Positions 26,426 to 34,101 of a DNA stretch of 64,000 nt are shown here, piece by piece (within the stretch, counting starts at the first letter, position 1; every line of letters begins with the position of its first letter). Origin of the DNA: Ruminococcus flavefaciens (GTDB taxonomy: Bacteria > Bacillota > Clostridia > Oscillospirales > Ruminococcaceae); assembly GCF_900116855.1 (NCBI RefSeq), contig NZ_UETD01000002.1:213729-277728 (forward strand), read 5' to 3'. The notes beneath the pieces were generated by a model. It did no database searches, was not told the DNA's origin, and worked only from the letters and a program-made list of their open reading frames with translations. The position numbers and the translations under genes were made by a program.

Positions 26426-27016
26426 ATGAAAATCGATAACTCAGGATATCTCTTTAAAGCAATACTCCTTACTGTATGCGGCGTACTTCTGACATTCTTT
26501 CCTGGAGTCCTTGCATGGGTATTCTATATAATCGGCGGAATCGTCATTATCGGAAGCCTTCTGACAGGCTTCAGCGGCGGTGATGGAGGTTCACTGTTCT
26601 CCGTCGGTATGGTCGGCGCAGGTATCGGATTATTCATAATGTACCTGCCGAAGCTTATAAGCACTCACATTGCAGGCATAGCAGGTCTGATACTTGTAAT
26701 AGTTGGTATAGTTCAGATAGTAAGGTCACGAAAAAAAGACTTTACCAATGGCATGAAAACAGTCCAGCTTGTATTCGGCATACTGCTTCTCGTAGCAGGA
26801 ATATTCTTCATGTTCAATCCATTCCATGCCAGCAAGATCATCCGTATTCTCACAGGAGTTGTACTTCTCCTCTTTGCCGCATTCAACTACTATGTTGTCT
26901 ATGTTATCAATCAGAGAAACGCAGGCAACATAAGCAGCAGTTCAGGCAGCTCTCCTGATATCATCGATACTTCGGGAGTCGAAAAGCCTGACGAGATAAA
27001 CAATCGCATCGAATAA
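26426..27016 (+). CDS. DUF308/HdeD-like membrane protein
   Basis: The 196-residue protein has about six hydrophobic helices of which several form Gly-rich repeats (for example IIGGIVIIGSLLTGF), as in the HdeD/DUF308 family. The C-terminal 30 residues are polar. It starts 10 bases after the transglutaminase gene behind AGGGGG and is followed by a terminator, so it is the last gene of the moxR operon. The function is unknown; HdeD is linked to acid resistance only in enteric bacteria. Confidence 0.78.
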   Translation: MKIDNSGYLFKAILLTVCGVLLTFFPGVLAWVFYIIGGIVIIGSLLTGFSGGDGGSLFSVGMVGAGIGLFIMYLPKLISTHIAGIAGLILVIVGIVQIVRSRKKDFTNGMKTVQLVFGILLLVAGIFFMFNPFHASKIIRILTGVVLLLFAAFNYYVVYVINQRNAGNISSSSGSSPDIIDTSGVEKPDEINNRIE

Positions 27017-27021
27017 CACTG

Positions 27022-27052
27022 ATACTGCCGAGATATCGGCAGTATTTTTTTG
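27022..27052 (+). terminator. Intrinsic terminator of the moxR operon
   Basis: A perfect 10-bp stem, ATACTGCCGA (27022-27031) with TCGGCAGTAT (27036-27045), closes a GATA loop and is followed by a T tract. Confidence 0.93.
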
Positions 27053-27073
27053 TACAGCAAACCGAACAAGTGT

Positions 27074-27102
27074 TTGACAACGATAGGGATATGTGATATA
27101 AT
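27074..27102 (+). promoter_or_regulatory. Sigma-A-type promoter of the TerB-BrxD-helicase cassette
   Basis: Consensus TTGACA (27074-27079), a 17-bp spacer and consensus TATAAT (27097-27102). It is one of the best promoters in the window and lies 34 bases before ATG, suggesting constitutive expression. Confidence 0.9.
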
Positions 27103-27136
27103 GTAAGTTGAACATTCAGAAAAGGGTGCGTGAAAA

Positions 27137-28645
27137 ATGTCGGATACAAAAGAGATACTTCAACAGATACTCAATGACGAAAAGCTTCTGAAAAGCCGTG
27201 CTTTCCGCGACCGCGTCTACACTGACGAACCCATTATCCGAACAGCATCACAGCTTCCGCGCCCCAAAACTCCCGAAAAGATAAAGGAGATGAGAGGACT
27301 CGCCTTCACTCCCGAAGCCTACTGGAAAACATCTGCATGGCTTTTCTACACACAGGGAAAATTCATGGAGGACTTTGAGGACGTTTTCCCGTATAATGAG
27401 GACTTTGTCAAATACTATCCGTCATACCGCGATATGACAACAGAACAGCTGAGAGGCTATTTTTCATGGCGCACAAAAGTTCGCAAGGGAAAAGTCGAAA
27501 AAGCTCCGGAGCCATTTGTATATGTATATCTGTACGAGTTGATAAACTGCATAGGCTATTCAGAGCCGACAGAATGCTTTAAGCAGTTCAGCGGCTTCTG
27601 TCAGCAGTACGCTTCCATAGATGACAGCATTGCAAAATACACGGATACATGGCTCAAGGACTTTATCGTGTATTACGGGCTGGACAGCTCATTTGCCGAT
27701 GAACTTGAAGATATACGCTATGATAAGCAGCTTCTTACCCTTATACACTGGAATGAACACAGCAATGACGAGCTTTTCGCAGCTATTGATGATCTGTCCT
27801 CATATCAGCTGAAAAAGTCACTGTTTTACGTAGCATTTCCCGAGGATATAAAAGAAGTCGTTGTCAGAAGCTTCATAAGCCTATCGGACTTTTTCCGCGA
27901 TAAAAGGAAGAACTCCCTCTGTGACAAGCTTTTCGGCAATATTGTTGAATGCTCGTATAATATGTTCGCTTCATCTATATTCTACGACAGACAGTCGCTG
28001 AGAGACTGCGAGTATGCTCTCAACGAAATACACTCATTTACTTGTAAAAGCGGTAAGTGGAAGTGCCGTAAATACTTCGGAAACCGCGGCAGGAACGGTC
28101 ATCTCGGCGACCTCGTCAAAGCTATTGACAGTCTTATGCGCGAGAAAAAGGACTTTAAGCACAAGATAAGCTATACGGGCGTCTCAAAAACTGCGGTAAA
28201 GCTCATACAAGCAGAGATAGACACTCTGTATGAGGGGCAGCGCCGCGCTGAGGCAACTAAAATAGAGATAGACCTGTCGAAGCTTGCCGGGATAAGGAAG
28301 TCTGCCGACAGCACTCGTGAGAAGCTTCTGGTCGATGATGAGGAGCCTGAGATAATTACAGCTCCCCATGAGCCTGTTGTTTCTGAGGCTGTCTCCGAGG
28401 TAAATGATGAAAGTCCTCTTGACAGTGACGAAAAGCTGTTCATAAAGGCGCTTCTGTACGGCAGAGATACCAATGCAGCGGCAAAAAGCTGCGGAAAGAT
28501 GGTCTCTATCCTTGCGGACAGCATAAACGAAAAGCTCTTTGATCTCTTCGGCGATACAGTCATAGACTTCTCTGCCGACAGCCCCGAGCTTATAGAAGAT
28601 TACACAGACGAACTGAGAGAAATGTTCCCCGATAATAAGGAGTAA
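27137..28645 (+). CDS. TerB-N/TerB-C domain protein
   Basis: The 502-residue protein is assigned by its ends. Residues about 40-200 resemble TerB-N (a Trp/Tyr-rich region with YFSWRTKVRKGK and FVYVYLYELIN). Residues about 430-500 resemble TerB-C (SINEKLFDLFGDTVIDF, then E-D-Y-T-D-E-L). The middle (about 290-400) is basic then acidic. No membrane segment or catalytic motif is visible. TerB-N/TerB-C proteins are linked in the literature to tellurite/stress and DNA-processing gene sets. Here it leads a tight operon: the BrxD-type gene starts 4 bases after its stop. A scaffold or sensor role is inferred. Confidence 0.8.
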   Translation: MSDTKEILQQILNDEKLLKSRAFRDRVYTDEPIIRTASQLPRPKTPEKIKEMRGLAFTPEAYWKTSAWLFYTQGKFMEDFEDVFPYNEDFVKYYPSYRDMTTEQLRGYFSWRTKVRKGKVEKAPEPFVYVYLYELINCIGYSEPTECFKQFSGFCQQYASIDDSIAKYTDTWLKDFIVYYGLDSSFADELEDIRYDKQLLTLIHWNEHSNDELFAAIDDLSSYQLKKSLFYVAFPEDIKEVVVRSFISLSDFFRDKRKNSLCDKLFGNIVECSYNMFASSIFYDRQSLRDCEYALNEIHSFTCKSGKWKCRKYFGNRGRNGHLGDLVKAIDSLMREKKDFKHKISYTGVSKTAVKLIQAEIDTLYEGQRRAEATKIEIDLSKLAGIRKSADSTREKLLVDDEEPEIITAPHEPVVSEAVSEVNDESPLDSDEKLFIKALLYGRDTNAAAKSCGKMVSILADSINEKLFDLFGDTVIDFSADSPELIEDYTDELREMFPDNKE

Positions 28646-28649
28646 AACT

Positions 28650-29969
28650 ATGAAAATACCAAAGAGAATAGCCTCCGCAGTCATCAATTCCCTCAAGGGC
28701 GGAGTTGTGCCGCGAACAGGTCTGCCTTATATAACCGTCGGCCGTGAGACCGAGATAGACGCTCTCCTCCACGACGTAGATATAATTGCCGACGGCGGAG
28801 CTGCCTTCCGCTTTATCTCAGGCAAGTACGGCAGCGGTAAAAGCTTTCTCCTCCAGACCATTAGAAGCCATGTTATGGACAGGAACTTCGTCGTTGTTGA
28901 CGCCGACCTTTCCCCCGAAAGAAGACTTCAGGGTACAAAGGGTCAGGGACTTGCTACCTACAAGGAGCTGATCCGCAATATGTCAACAAAGACTCGTCCC
29001 GACGGAGGTGCTCTTACACTTATCCTTGACAGATGGATAAGCGGTGTGCAGAGCGAAACTGCCGCTGAAACAGGTATGTCCCCTGATTCTCCCGAGTTCG
29101 GCAAGGCTGTGGAGAAGAAGATATACGAGGTGATCAACGCTCTCAGCGAAATGGTACACGGCTTCGATTTCGCAAGGCTGCTCACTATTTATTACCACGC
29201 ATCAGCTGACGGAAATGATGAGGAAAAGGCTAAGGTGGTAAAGTGGTTCCGCGGTGAATATGTCAACAAGACCGAAGCAAAGTCAGAGCTTGGCGTCAAT
29301 ATCGTCATCAGTGACGATGACTGGTATGAGTATATCAAGCTCTTTGCAATGTTCCTGAAAATGGCAGGCTACAACGGGCTCCTCGTGCTTATTGATGAGC
29401 TTGTGAATATATACAAGATCCCCAACAGCATAACAAGGCAATACAATTATGAAAAGATACTGACCATGTACAACGACACCCTGCAGGGAAAGGCAAAGTA
29501 TATCGGTATCATCATGGGCGGCACTCCTCAGTGTATCGAGGACACGCGCCGCGGAGTATACAGCTATGAGGCTCTCCGCTCACGACTGGCTGAGGGACGC
29601 TTCGGCCGCGAGGGTGTCAGGGATATGCTGGCTCCCGTTATACACCTTATCCCCCTCACCTATGAGGAGATGCTGGTGCTAACTGAAAAGCTTGCTGATA
29701 TCCATGCTCAGCTCTTTGACTATGAACAGAAAATTACTCAGGAGGACATGATCCGCTTTATACAGCTGGAGTTTTCCCGTATCGGCTCTGACAGCCATAT
29801 CACTCCCCGTGAGGTCATACGCGACTTCATTGAGCTCCTTGACATAGTTTTCCAGAATCCGCAGATAAACATAAGCGAGTTCATCGCTTCCGACTCCATG
29901 GCTCATGTAAAGCCTTCTGTGGGTCAGGACGACCAGACAGATGAAGAATTCGCCGAGTTTGAGATATAA
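28650..29969 (+). CDS. brxD: BrxD-type AAA+ ATPase (DUF2791 family)
   Basis: The 439-residue P-loop ATPase has an N-terminal VGRETEIDALL, Walker A G-K-Y-G-S-G-K-S (58-65), Walker B ending D249-E250 in LLVLIDELVNI, and a later GGTPQCIEDTRRGVYSYEALRSRL-like block of the family (residue positions about 290-313). BrxD is a component of type 2 BREX and related systems and is typically encoded with a large Lhr-like helicase, as here. The other BREX genes (pglX, pglZ, brxC/pglY) are absent. AAGGAG overlaps the upstream stop. A role in loading or driving the helicase is inferred. Confidence 0.85.
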   Translation: MKIPKRIASAVINSLKGGVVPRTGLPYITVGRETEIDALLHDVDIIADGGAAFRFISGKYGSGKSFLLQTIRSHVMDRNFVVVDADLSPERRLQGTKGQGLATYKELIRNMSTKTRPDGGALTLILDRWISGVQSETAAETGMSPDSPEFGKAVEKKIYEVINALSEMVHGFDFARLLTIYYHASADGNDEEKAKVVKWFRGEYVNKTEAKSELGVNIVISDDDWYEYIKLFAMFLKMAGYNGLLVLIDELVNIYKIPNSITRQYNYEKILTMYNDTLQGKAKYIGIIMGGTPQCIEDTRRGVYSYEALRSRLAEGRFGREGVRDMLAPVIHLIPLTYEEMLVLTEKLADIHAQLFDYEQKITQEDMIRFIQLEFSRIGSDSHITPREVIRDFIELLDIVFQNPQINISEFIASDSMAHVKPSVGQDDQTDEEFAEFEI

Positions 29970-29980
29970 GGACTTGCAAT

Positions 29981-32218
29981 ATGAGTATTTTTGAAAGATA
30001 CGCTCCTTTTATACAAGACTTCATTTACCGTAATAACTGGGAGTCTCTCCGCGCAATTCAAGCTGCGGCAGGTGATGCTATTTTCAATACCGACGAGAAC
30101 GTCCTGCTTACTGCTTCGACTGCCTCGGGAAAGACTGAGGCTGCCTTCTTCCCTATTCTGACACTTTTCAGTGAGGATATGCCGAGTACGGTCGGAGCTA
30201 TTTATATCGGTCCGCTGAAAGCTCTTATAAACGACCAGTTCATGCGTCTCAACGAGCTTTGCGAGGAAGCACATATCCCTGTCTGGCACTGGCACGGCGA
30301 CGTTGCACAGTCCCACAAGAGCAGGATGCTGAAAAATCCTTCGGGTATTCTCCAGATAACACCCGAATCCCTTGAAGCTATGCTCCTCCGCAAGCACGCT
30401 CTTATACCAAAGCTGTTCGGTGACCTGCGATTCATCGTCATAGACGAGATACACTCTCTTATGCGAGGTGACCGCGGCGGTCAGACTATCTGCCTTATCG
30501 AAAGACTGTGCAGAATGGCAGGTGCTGACCCGAGAAGGATAGGTCTTTCAGCCACGATCGGCGATCCTACTGCCGCAGGCGAGTTTCTCTCCTACGGCAC
30601 AGGCAGAGGAACTGTTATCCCAAAGATCGAAAGCAAGGGAGTAAAGTGGAGACTCTCCATGGAACATTTCTATATCAGTCAGCAAAATCAGCCCGACGAA
30701 AAGAACACCACCGAGGGACTGCCTGTTTTAGATGACAAAACCGATACTGCACCCGAACACGCTGATGCAGGTATGGGATATATCTTTGAACATACCAGAG
30801 GCAAGAAGTGTCTTGTTTTCGTCAATTCACGGGAGGAGTGCGAGGCGGTGACAACTACACTGCGTTCCTACTGCGAAGCTAACCACGAGCGTGACAGGTT
30901 TCTCATACATCACGGAAACCTCTCCGCGGCTTACCGTGAGACCGCAGAACAAGCCATGAAAGACGAAGATACCTTTATGACCACCTGCACCACTGCTACT
31001 CTTGAACTTGGTATCGACATCGGCAGGCTTGAACGCGCTTTCCAGATAGATGCGCCGTTTACCGTATCATCCTTTCTGCAAAGAATGGGGCGCACAGGCA
31101 GACGAGACCTGCCGCCAGAGATGTGGTTCGTTATCCGTGAGGAGCTTCCCGAGCCGCGGTCTATGCTTCCCGAGACTATACCGTGGAAGCTCATTCAGGG
31201 TATAGCTCTTATACAAGTATATCTGGAGGAACGATGGGTGGAACCGCCAAAGCTTGACCGCCTGCCATTCAGTCTGCTCTATCATCAGACTATGAGCACT
31301 CTCGCTTCAAGCGGCGAGCTGTCCCCTGCGGCGCTGGCATCAAAGGTACTGTCGCTGAAATACTTTCACAGGATATCGCAGGAGGACTACAAGGTGCTGC
31401 TCAGACACCTGCTCGAAAATGACCACATCCAGCGTACAGACGAAGGCGGTCTCATCGTCGGACTCGCAGGAGAACGCATCGTGAACAGCTTCAAGTTCTA
31501 TGCAGTCTTTCAGGAGAATGAGGAGTATACTGTCCGCTGGGGATCTCAGGAACTTGGTACCATAGTCACGCCGCCGCCAAAGGGCGAAAAGATCGCGATC
31601 GCAGGTCATGTGTGGATAGTGGAGGAAGTTGACCATAAAAGGCGCCTTGTCTACTGCGAGCAGATAAAAGGAAAAGTCCCCGCATATTTCGGAGACTGTC
31701 CCGGAGATATAAACACTAAAATAATCCTGCGTATGAGAGATGTCCTCAGAGAAGATAAAAAGTACCCGTACCTTATGAAAAATGCTGTTGCAAGACTTGC
31801 ACAGGCGCGTCTGACCGCTCGGAACTCGGGCGTCATCGATCAGCCGCTCATTTGTCTCGGCGGCAATATGTGGTGTCTGTTCCCTTGGCTTGGTACATAC
31901 GCTTTCTTCGCCATGGAGCGCTTCCTGAAGCTGAAATGCGGCGACAGGTTAGGGCTCCGAGGCATGGACTCCTCCCGCCCGTATTATATACAGTTCACCA
32001 TGAAAGTGTCTCCGCAGGAATTCTTTGCAATTCTTATCGAAGAAGCCGAAAAGGAGTTTGATCCCCTCGATCTTGTTTATCAGGGGGAAGTACCCGTATT
32101 CGAGAAGTATGATGAGTTCCTTCCGCCTGAACTTGTGCGTAAAGGATTCGCTTACGGAATACTGAATATCAACGAAATGAAGTCACGAATACTTAGTTGG
32201 AAAGAATTAATTCATTAA
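29981..32218 (+). CDS. Lhr-like superfamily 2 helicase (BrxHI-type)
   Basis: The 745-residue protein has Walker A A-S-T-A-S-G-K-T (45-52), the DEIH box near 154-157, motif III S-A-T-I-G, and motif VI near 370 (R-M-G-R-T-G-R-R). A C-terminal region of about 350 residues lacks helicase motifs. This matches Lhr-type helicases such as BrxHI, which pair with BrxD. It starts 11 bases after brxD with AAGGA upstream. No nuclease or methylase domain is visible. The gene probably ends the operon, though no clear terminator is seen before the lysR promoter. Confidence 0.88.
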   Translation: MSIFERYAPFIQDFIYRNNWESLRAIQAAAGDAIFNTDENVLLTASTASGKTEAAFFPILTLFSEDMPSTVGAIYIGPLKALINDQFMRLNELCEEAHIPVWHWHGDVAQSHKSRMLKNPSGILQITPESLEAMLLRKHALIPKLFGDLRFIVIDEIHSLMRGDRGGQTICLIERLCRMAGADPRRIGLSATIGDPTAAGEFLSYGTGRGTVIPKIESKGVKWRLSMEHFYISQQNQPDEKNTTEGLPVLDDKTDTAPEHADAGMGYIFEHTRGKKCLVFVNSREECEAVTTTLRSYCEANHERDRFLIHHGNLSAAYRETAEQAMKDEDTFMTTCTTATLELGIDIGRLERAFQIDAPFTVSSFLQRMGRTGRRDLPPEMWFVIREELPEPRSMLPETIPWKLIQGIALIQVYLEERWVEPPKLDRLPFSLLYHQTMSTLASSGELSPAALASKVLSLKYFHRISQEDYKVLLRHLLENDHIQRTDEGGLIVGLAGERIVNSFKFYAVFQENEEYTVRWGSQELGTIVTPPPKGEKIAIAGHVWIVEEVDHKRRLVYCEQIKGKVPAYFGDCPGDINTKIILRMRDVLREDKKYPYLMKNAVARLAQARLTARNSGVIDQPLICLGGNMWCLFPWLGTYAFFAMERFLKLKCGDRLGLRGMDSSRPYYIQFTMKVSPQEFFAILIEEAEKEFDPLDLVYQGEVPVFEKYDEFLPPELVRKGFAYGILNINEMKSRILSWKELIH

Positions 32219-32232
32219 TCGCAAAAATTGTC

Positions 32233-32261
32233 TTGATTTTTCAGCTAAAAAGTGATATAAT
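32233..32261 (+). promoter_or_regulatory. Sigma-A-type promoter of the LysR gene
   Basis: TTGATT (32233-32238), a 17-bp spacer and TATAAT (32256-32261), starting 15 bases after the helicase stop. Confidence 0.85.
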
Positions 32262-32302
32262 ATTAAGCACAAAAATGACAAAGGATAAAGGTAGGATGTA
32301 TT

Positions 32303-33241
32303 ATGAAAATTCAGCAGCTTGAATATGTAATTGCTGTAGCAAGAGAAGGAAGTATCACTAAGGCGGCAAAAAAACTGTATCAGGCACAGCCTAATATCAG
32401 TATCGCCCTTAAAGAGCTTGAAGCTTCTCTTGGCATACAGATCTTCAACCGCTCTCCCAACGGCATGATCCTTACTCCCGAAGGTGAGGAATTCCTTGCA
32501 AGAGCTCAGACAATCGTTGACGAAATGCAGAGCCTTGAAAGAGATTATGCACAGACTCCCGAAAATGAGCTGAAGCTCAAGGTCGCAGCCGCTCGTTCAA
32601 CTTATGCGACTACTGCAATGGGTAAACTCATCAGCGACTACTCAGAAAAAACCGACAAGATCGAAGTACACGTCATGGAGACAAGTACCGCAAAGGTCAT
32701 GGAAGATATATGTGCAGGTAAATATGATATCGGTTTTATCAGGATACCCAGCACCTACGCTGACATGATCGAAAGCCGTCTCAAAGCCCGTAATCTTGTT
32801 GGACGCACTGTTATGGAGTTCCCGCTCCAGATCGTCATGGGTATGAATCATCCTCTTGCAAAATATGAGGATATCCCCTATGAGCTCCTCTTTGATTATC
32901 CCGAGATAATCCACGGTGATGATGAGCCTGAAATGATGAGACGAGCTTCCATCAATCAGGACTATGATGATAAGCGCTCCACAAAGCGTATCTTCATCTA
33001 CGACAGAGGTACACAGGTAAGTATGCTCAAAACAGTTAAGAACTCATATATGTGGGTTCCTCCCATGTCACAGAAGGTACTGAAGTACAATGACCTCGTA
33101 ACAAGAAAATGTTCATACGCAAACAATCTCAACAGAGATATGATCATTTACCGTAAGGCAAGTGAAAACAGCACACTCATTGCTGACTGTATCAGAGCAG
33201 TTTACGAGTATGCTGATAAGGTCGAAGGACTTGAAATATAA
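32303..33241 (+). CDS. LysR-family transcriptional regulator
   Basis: The 312-residue protein has the N-terminal winged helix-turn-helix of LysR regulators (about 1-62: MKIQQLEYVIAVAREGSITK, then LGIQIFNRSPNGM) and a periplasmic-binding-like effector domain (about 92-300). The effector and targets are unknown. It has its own promoter and terminator. It is next to the TerB-BrxD-helicase cassette but on a separate transcript; the usual BREX regulator is of a different family, so a regulatory link is only a possibility. Confidence 0.92.
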   Translation: MKIQQLEYVIAVAREGSITKAAKKLYQAQPNISIALKELEASLGIQIFNRSPNGMILTPEGEEFLARAQTIVDEMQSLERDYAQTPENELKLKVAAARSTYATTAMGKLISDYSEKTDKIEVHVMETSTAKVMEDICAGKYDIGFIRIPSTYADMIESRLKARNLVGRTVMEFPLQIVMGMNHPLAKYEDIPYELLFDYPEIIHGDDEPEMMRRASINQDYDDKRSTKRIFIYDRGTQVSMLKTVKNSYMWVPPMSQKVLKYNDLVTRKCSYANNLNRDMIIYRKASENSTLIADCIRAVYEYADKVEGLEI

Positions 33242-33246
33242 TTATA

Positions 33247-33288
33247 CCCCGATCAGACGGCTTTCCGTCTTTGATCGGGGCTTTTTTT
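33247..33288 (+). terminator. Intrinsic terminator after the LysR gene
   Basis: CCCCGATCA (33247-33255) pairs with TGATCGGGG (33272-33280), with an inner GACGG/CCGTC stem, followed by CTTTTTTT. Confidence 0.93.
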
Positions 33289-33292
33289 GGCG

Positions 33293-33380
33293 AAAAAAAG
33301 AATGAGAGCCATTAGGGGGGAGGTTCTCATTCTTAATAAGGGGATATGAGATTGTCATTTATGAAAGAATGACTTTCCAT
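33293..33380 (-). ncRNA. Candidate small RNA with C-rich terminator loop
   Basis: A consensus minus-strand promoter (33414-33386) and an intrinsic terminator (stem 33334-33325 with 33307-33298, then U tract) bound about 88 nt with no normal gene. The terminator loop contains CCTCCCCCC, complementary to Shine-Dalgarno sequence. C-rich loops are typical of trans-acting small RNAs in Gram-positive bacteria. An ATG right at the expected start (33380) opens a 15-codon frame without a ribosome-binding site, so a leaderless peptide is an alternative. The element lies between convergent lysR and GNAT genes. Confidence 0.55.
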
Positions 33381-33385
33381 AAATT

Positions 33386-33414
33386 ATTATAGCATAAGGG
33401 GCTATTTAATGCAA
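33386..33414 (-). promoter_or_regulatory. Sigma-A-type promoter of the candidate small RNA
   Basis: On the minus strand, TTGCAT (33414-33409), a 17-bp spacer and TATAAT (33391-33386), with an extended -10 TG. No gene start lies within 90 bases downstream apart from the tiny frame described for the RNA. Confidence 0.8.
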
Positions 33415-33514
33415 ATATAAAAATTTAATTCCTTTATATGTATTATTTATTATCGATTATTTAAGTAAGCAATTTACATTTCATTAATATTTACTTCGAT
33501 TTTTCTTCATAATG

Positions 33515-33982
33515 TTATCCGAAAGTAATAGTTTCCGTCCTTGTTATAACAAAACCAGCGCTTTCATACAGCTGCACTGCCCTGCGGTTCCATTGAGCCA
33601 CGGTAAGGGTTATTGGCTCATCCGTATAACTTCGTATATGGTTTATCGCCCAAAGCAGAAGCTTTTTCCCGTATCCCCTGCCCTGATATGCACTGTTTAC
33701 TATCAGATCGTCGATCTCTGTACCAAAGCAGCCCACACTTCCTATGATCGTATTGCCATCGGTAAGCAGATATATTTTTTCTGCTTTTTCTCTCAGCTGT
33801 TCAATATCTGAATAATAATCATACGGCTTTATATCCAGCGCCTTCCTCATATTACGGAAGCACTCATTATATATTTTCTCATACTGTGGATAGTACTCCT
33901 CACTGAATCGAAAAAGGCTTATATCAGGCATAGCTGCCGCTTTGCCCCTGTATTCCATTTCATATACCTTGAAGCTGTTCAT
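33515..33982 (-). CDS. GNAT-family N-acetyltransferase
   Basis: The 155-residue protein fits the GNAT fold, with the acetyl-CoA motif A pattern Y-Q-G-R-G-Y-G-K-K-L near residue 100 and a C-terminal WNRRAVQLYESAGF. GGAG lies 6 to 8 bases before ATG. The acceptor substrate cannot be read from the sequence. It is a single-gene unit with its own promoter; its 3' end points to the candidate small RNA and lysR. Confidence 0.88.
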   Translation of the reverse strand: MNSFKVYEMEYRGKAAAMPDISLFRFSEEYYPQYEKIYNECFRNMRKALDIKPYDYYSDIEQLREKAEKIYLLTDGNTIIGSVGCFGTEIDDLIVNSAYQGRGYGKKLLLWAINHIRSYTDEPITLTVAQWNRRAVQLYESAGFVITRTETITFG

Positions 33983-34013
33983 ATTATTCTCCGTAAATAT
34001 TAGTGTTGTATCA

Positions 34014-34042
34014 ATTATACATTATAAATTATATGAAGTCAA
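34014..34042 (-). promoter_or_regulatory. Sigma-A-type promoter of the GNAT gene
   Basis: On the minus strand, TTGACT (34042-34037), a 17-bp spacer and TATAAT (34019-34014). Confidence 0.83.
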
Positions 34043-34046
34043 CAGA

Positions 34047-34082
34047 AAAGCCATAGTACTTCCAAACAGAAGCACTATGGCT
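34047..34082 (-). terminator. Terminator hairpin after the M18 aminopeptidase gene
   Basis: AGCCATAGTaCTTC (34049-34062) pairs with GAAGcACTATGGCT (34069-34082), a long stem with one mismatch. On the minus strand it ends in TTTTC, a short U tract. Confidence 0.8.
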
Positions 34083-34101
34083 AATTTTATAAATTTAAAG
34101 C

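Noticed and set aside
27137..32218. A complete BREX system
   Set aside because: No PglX methylase, PglZ phosphatase, BrxC/PglY ATPase or PglW kinase is present; only BrxD- and BrxHI-like genes are seen.
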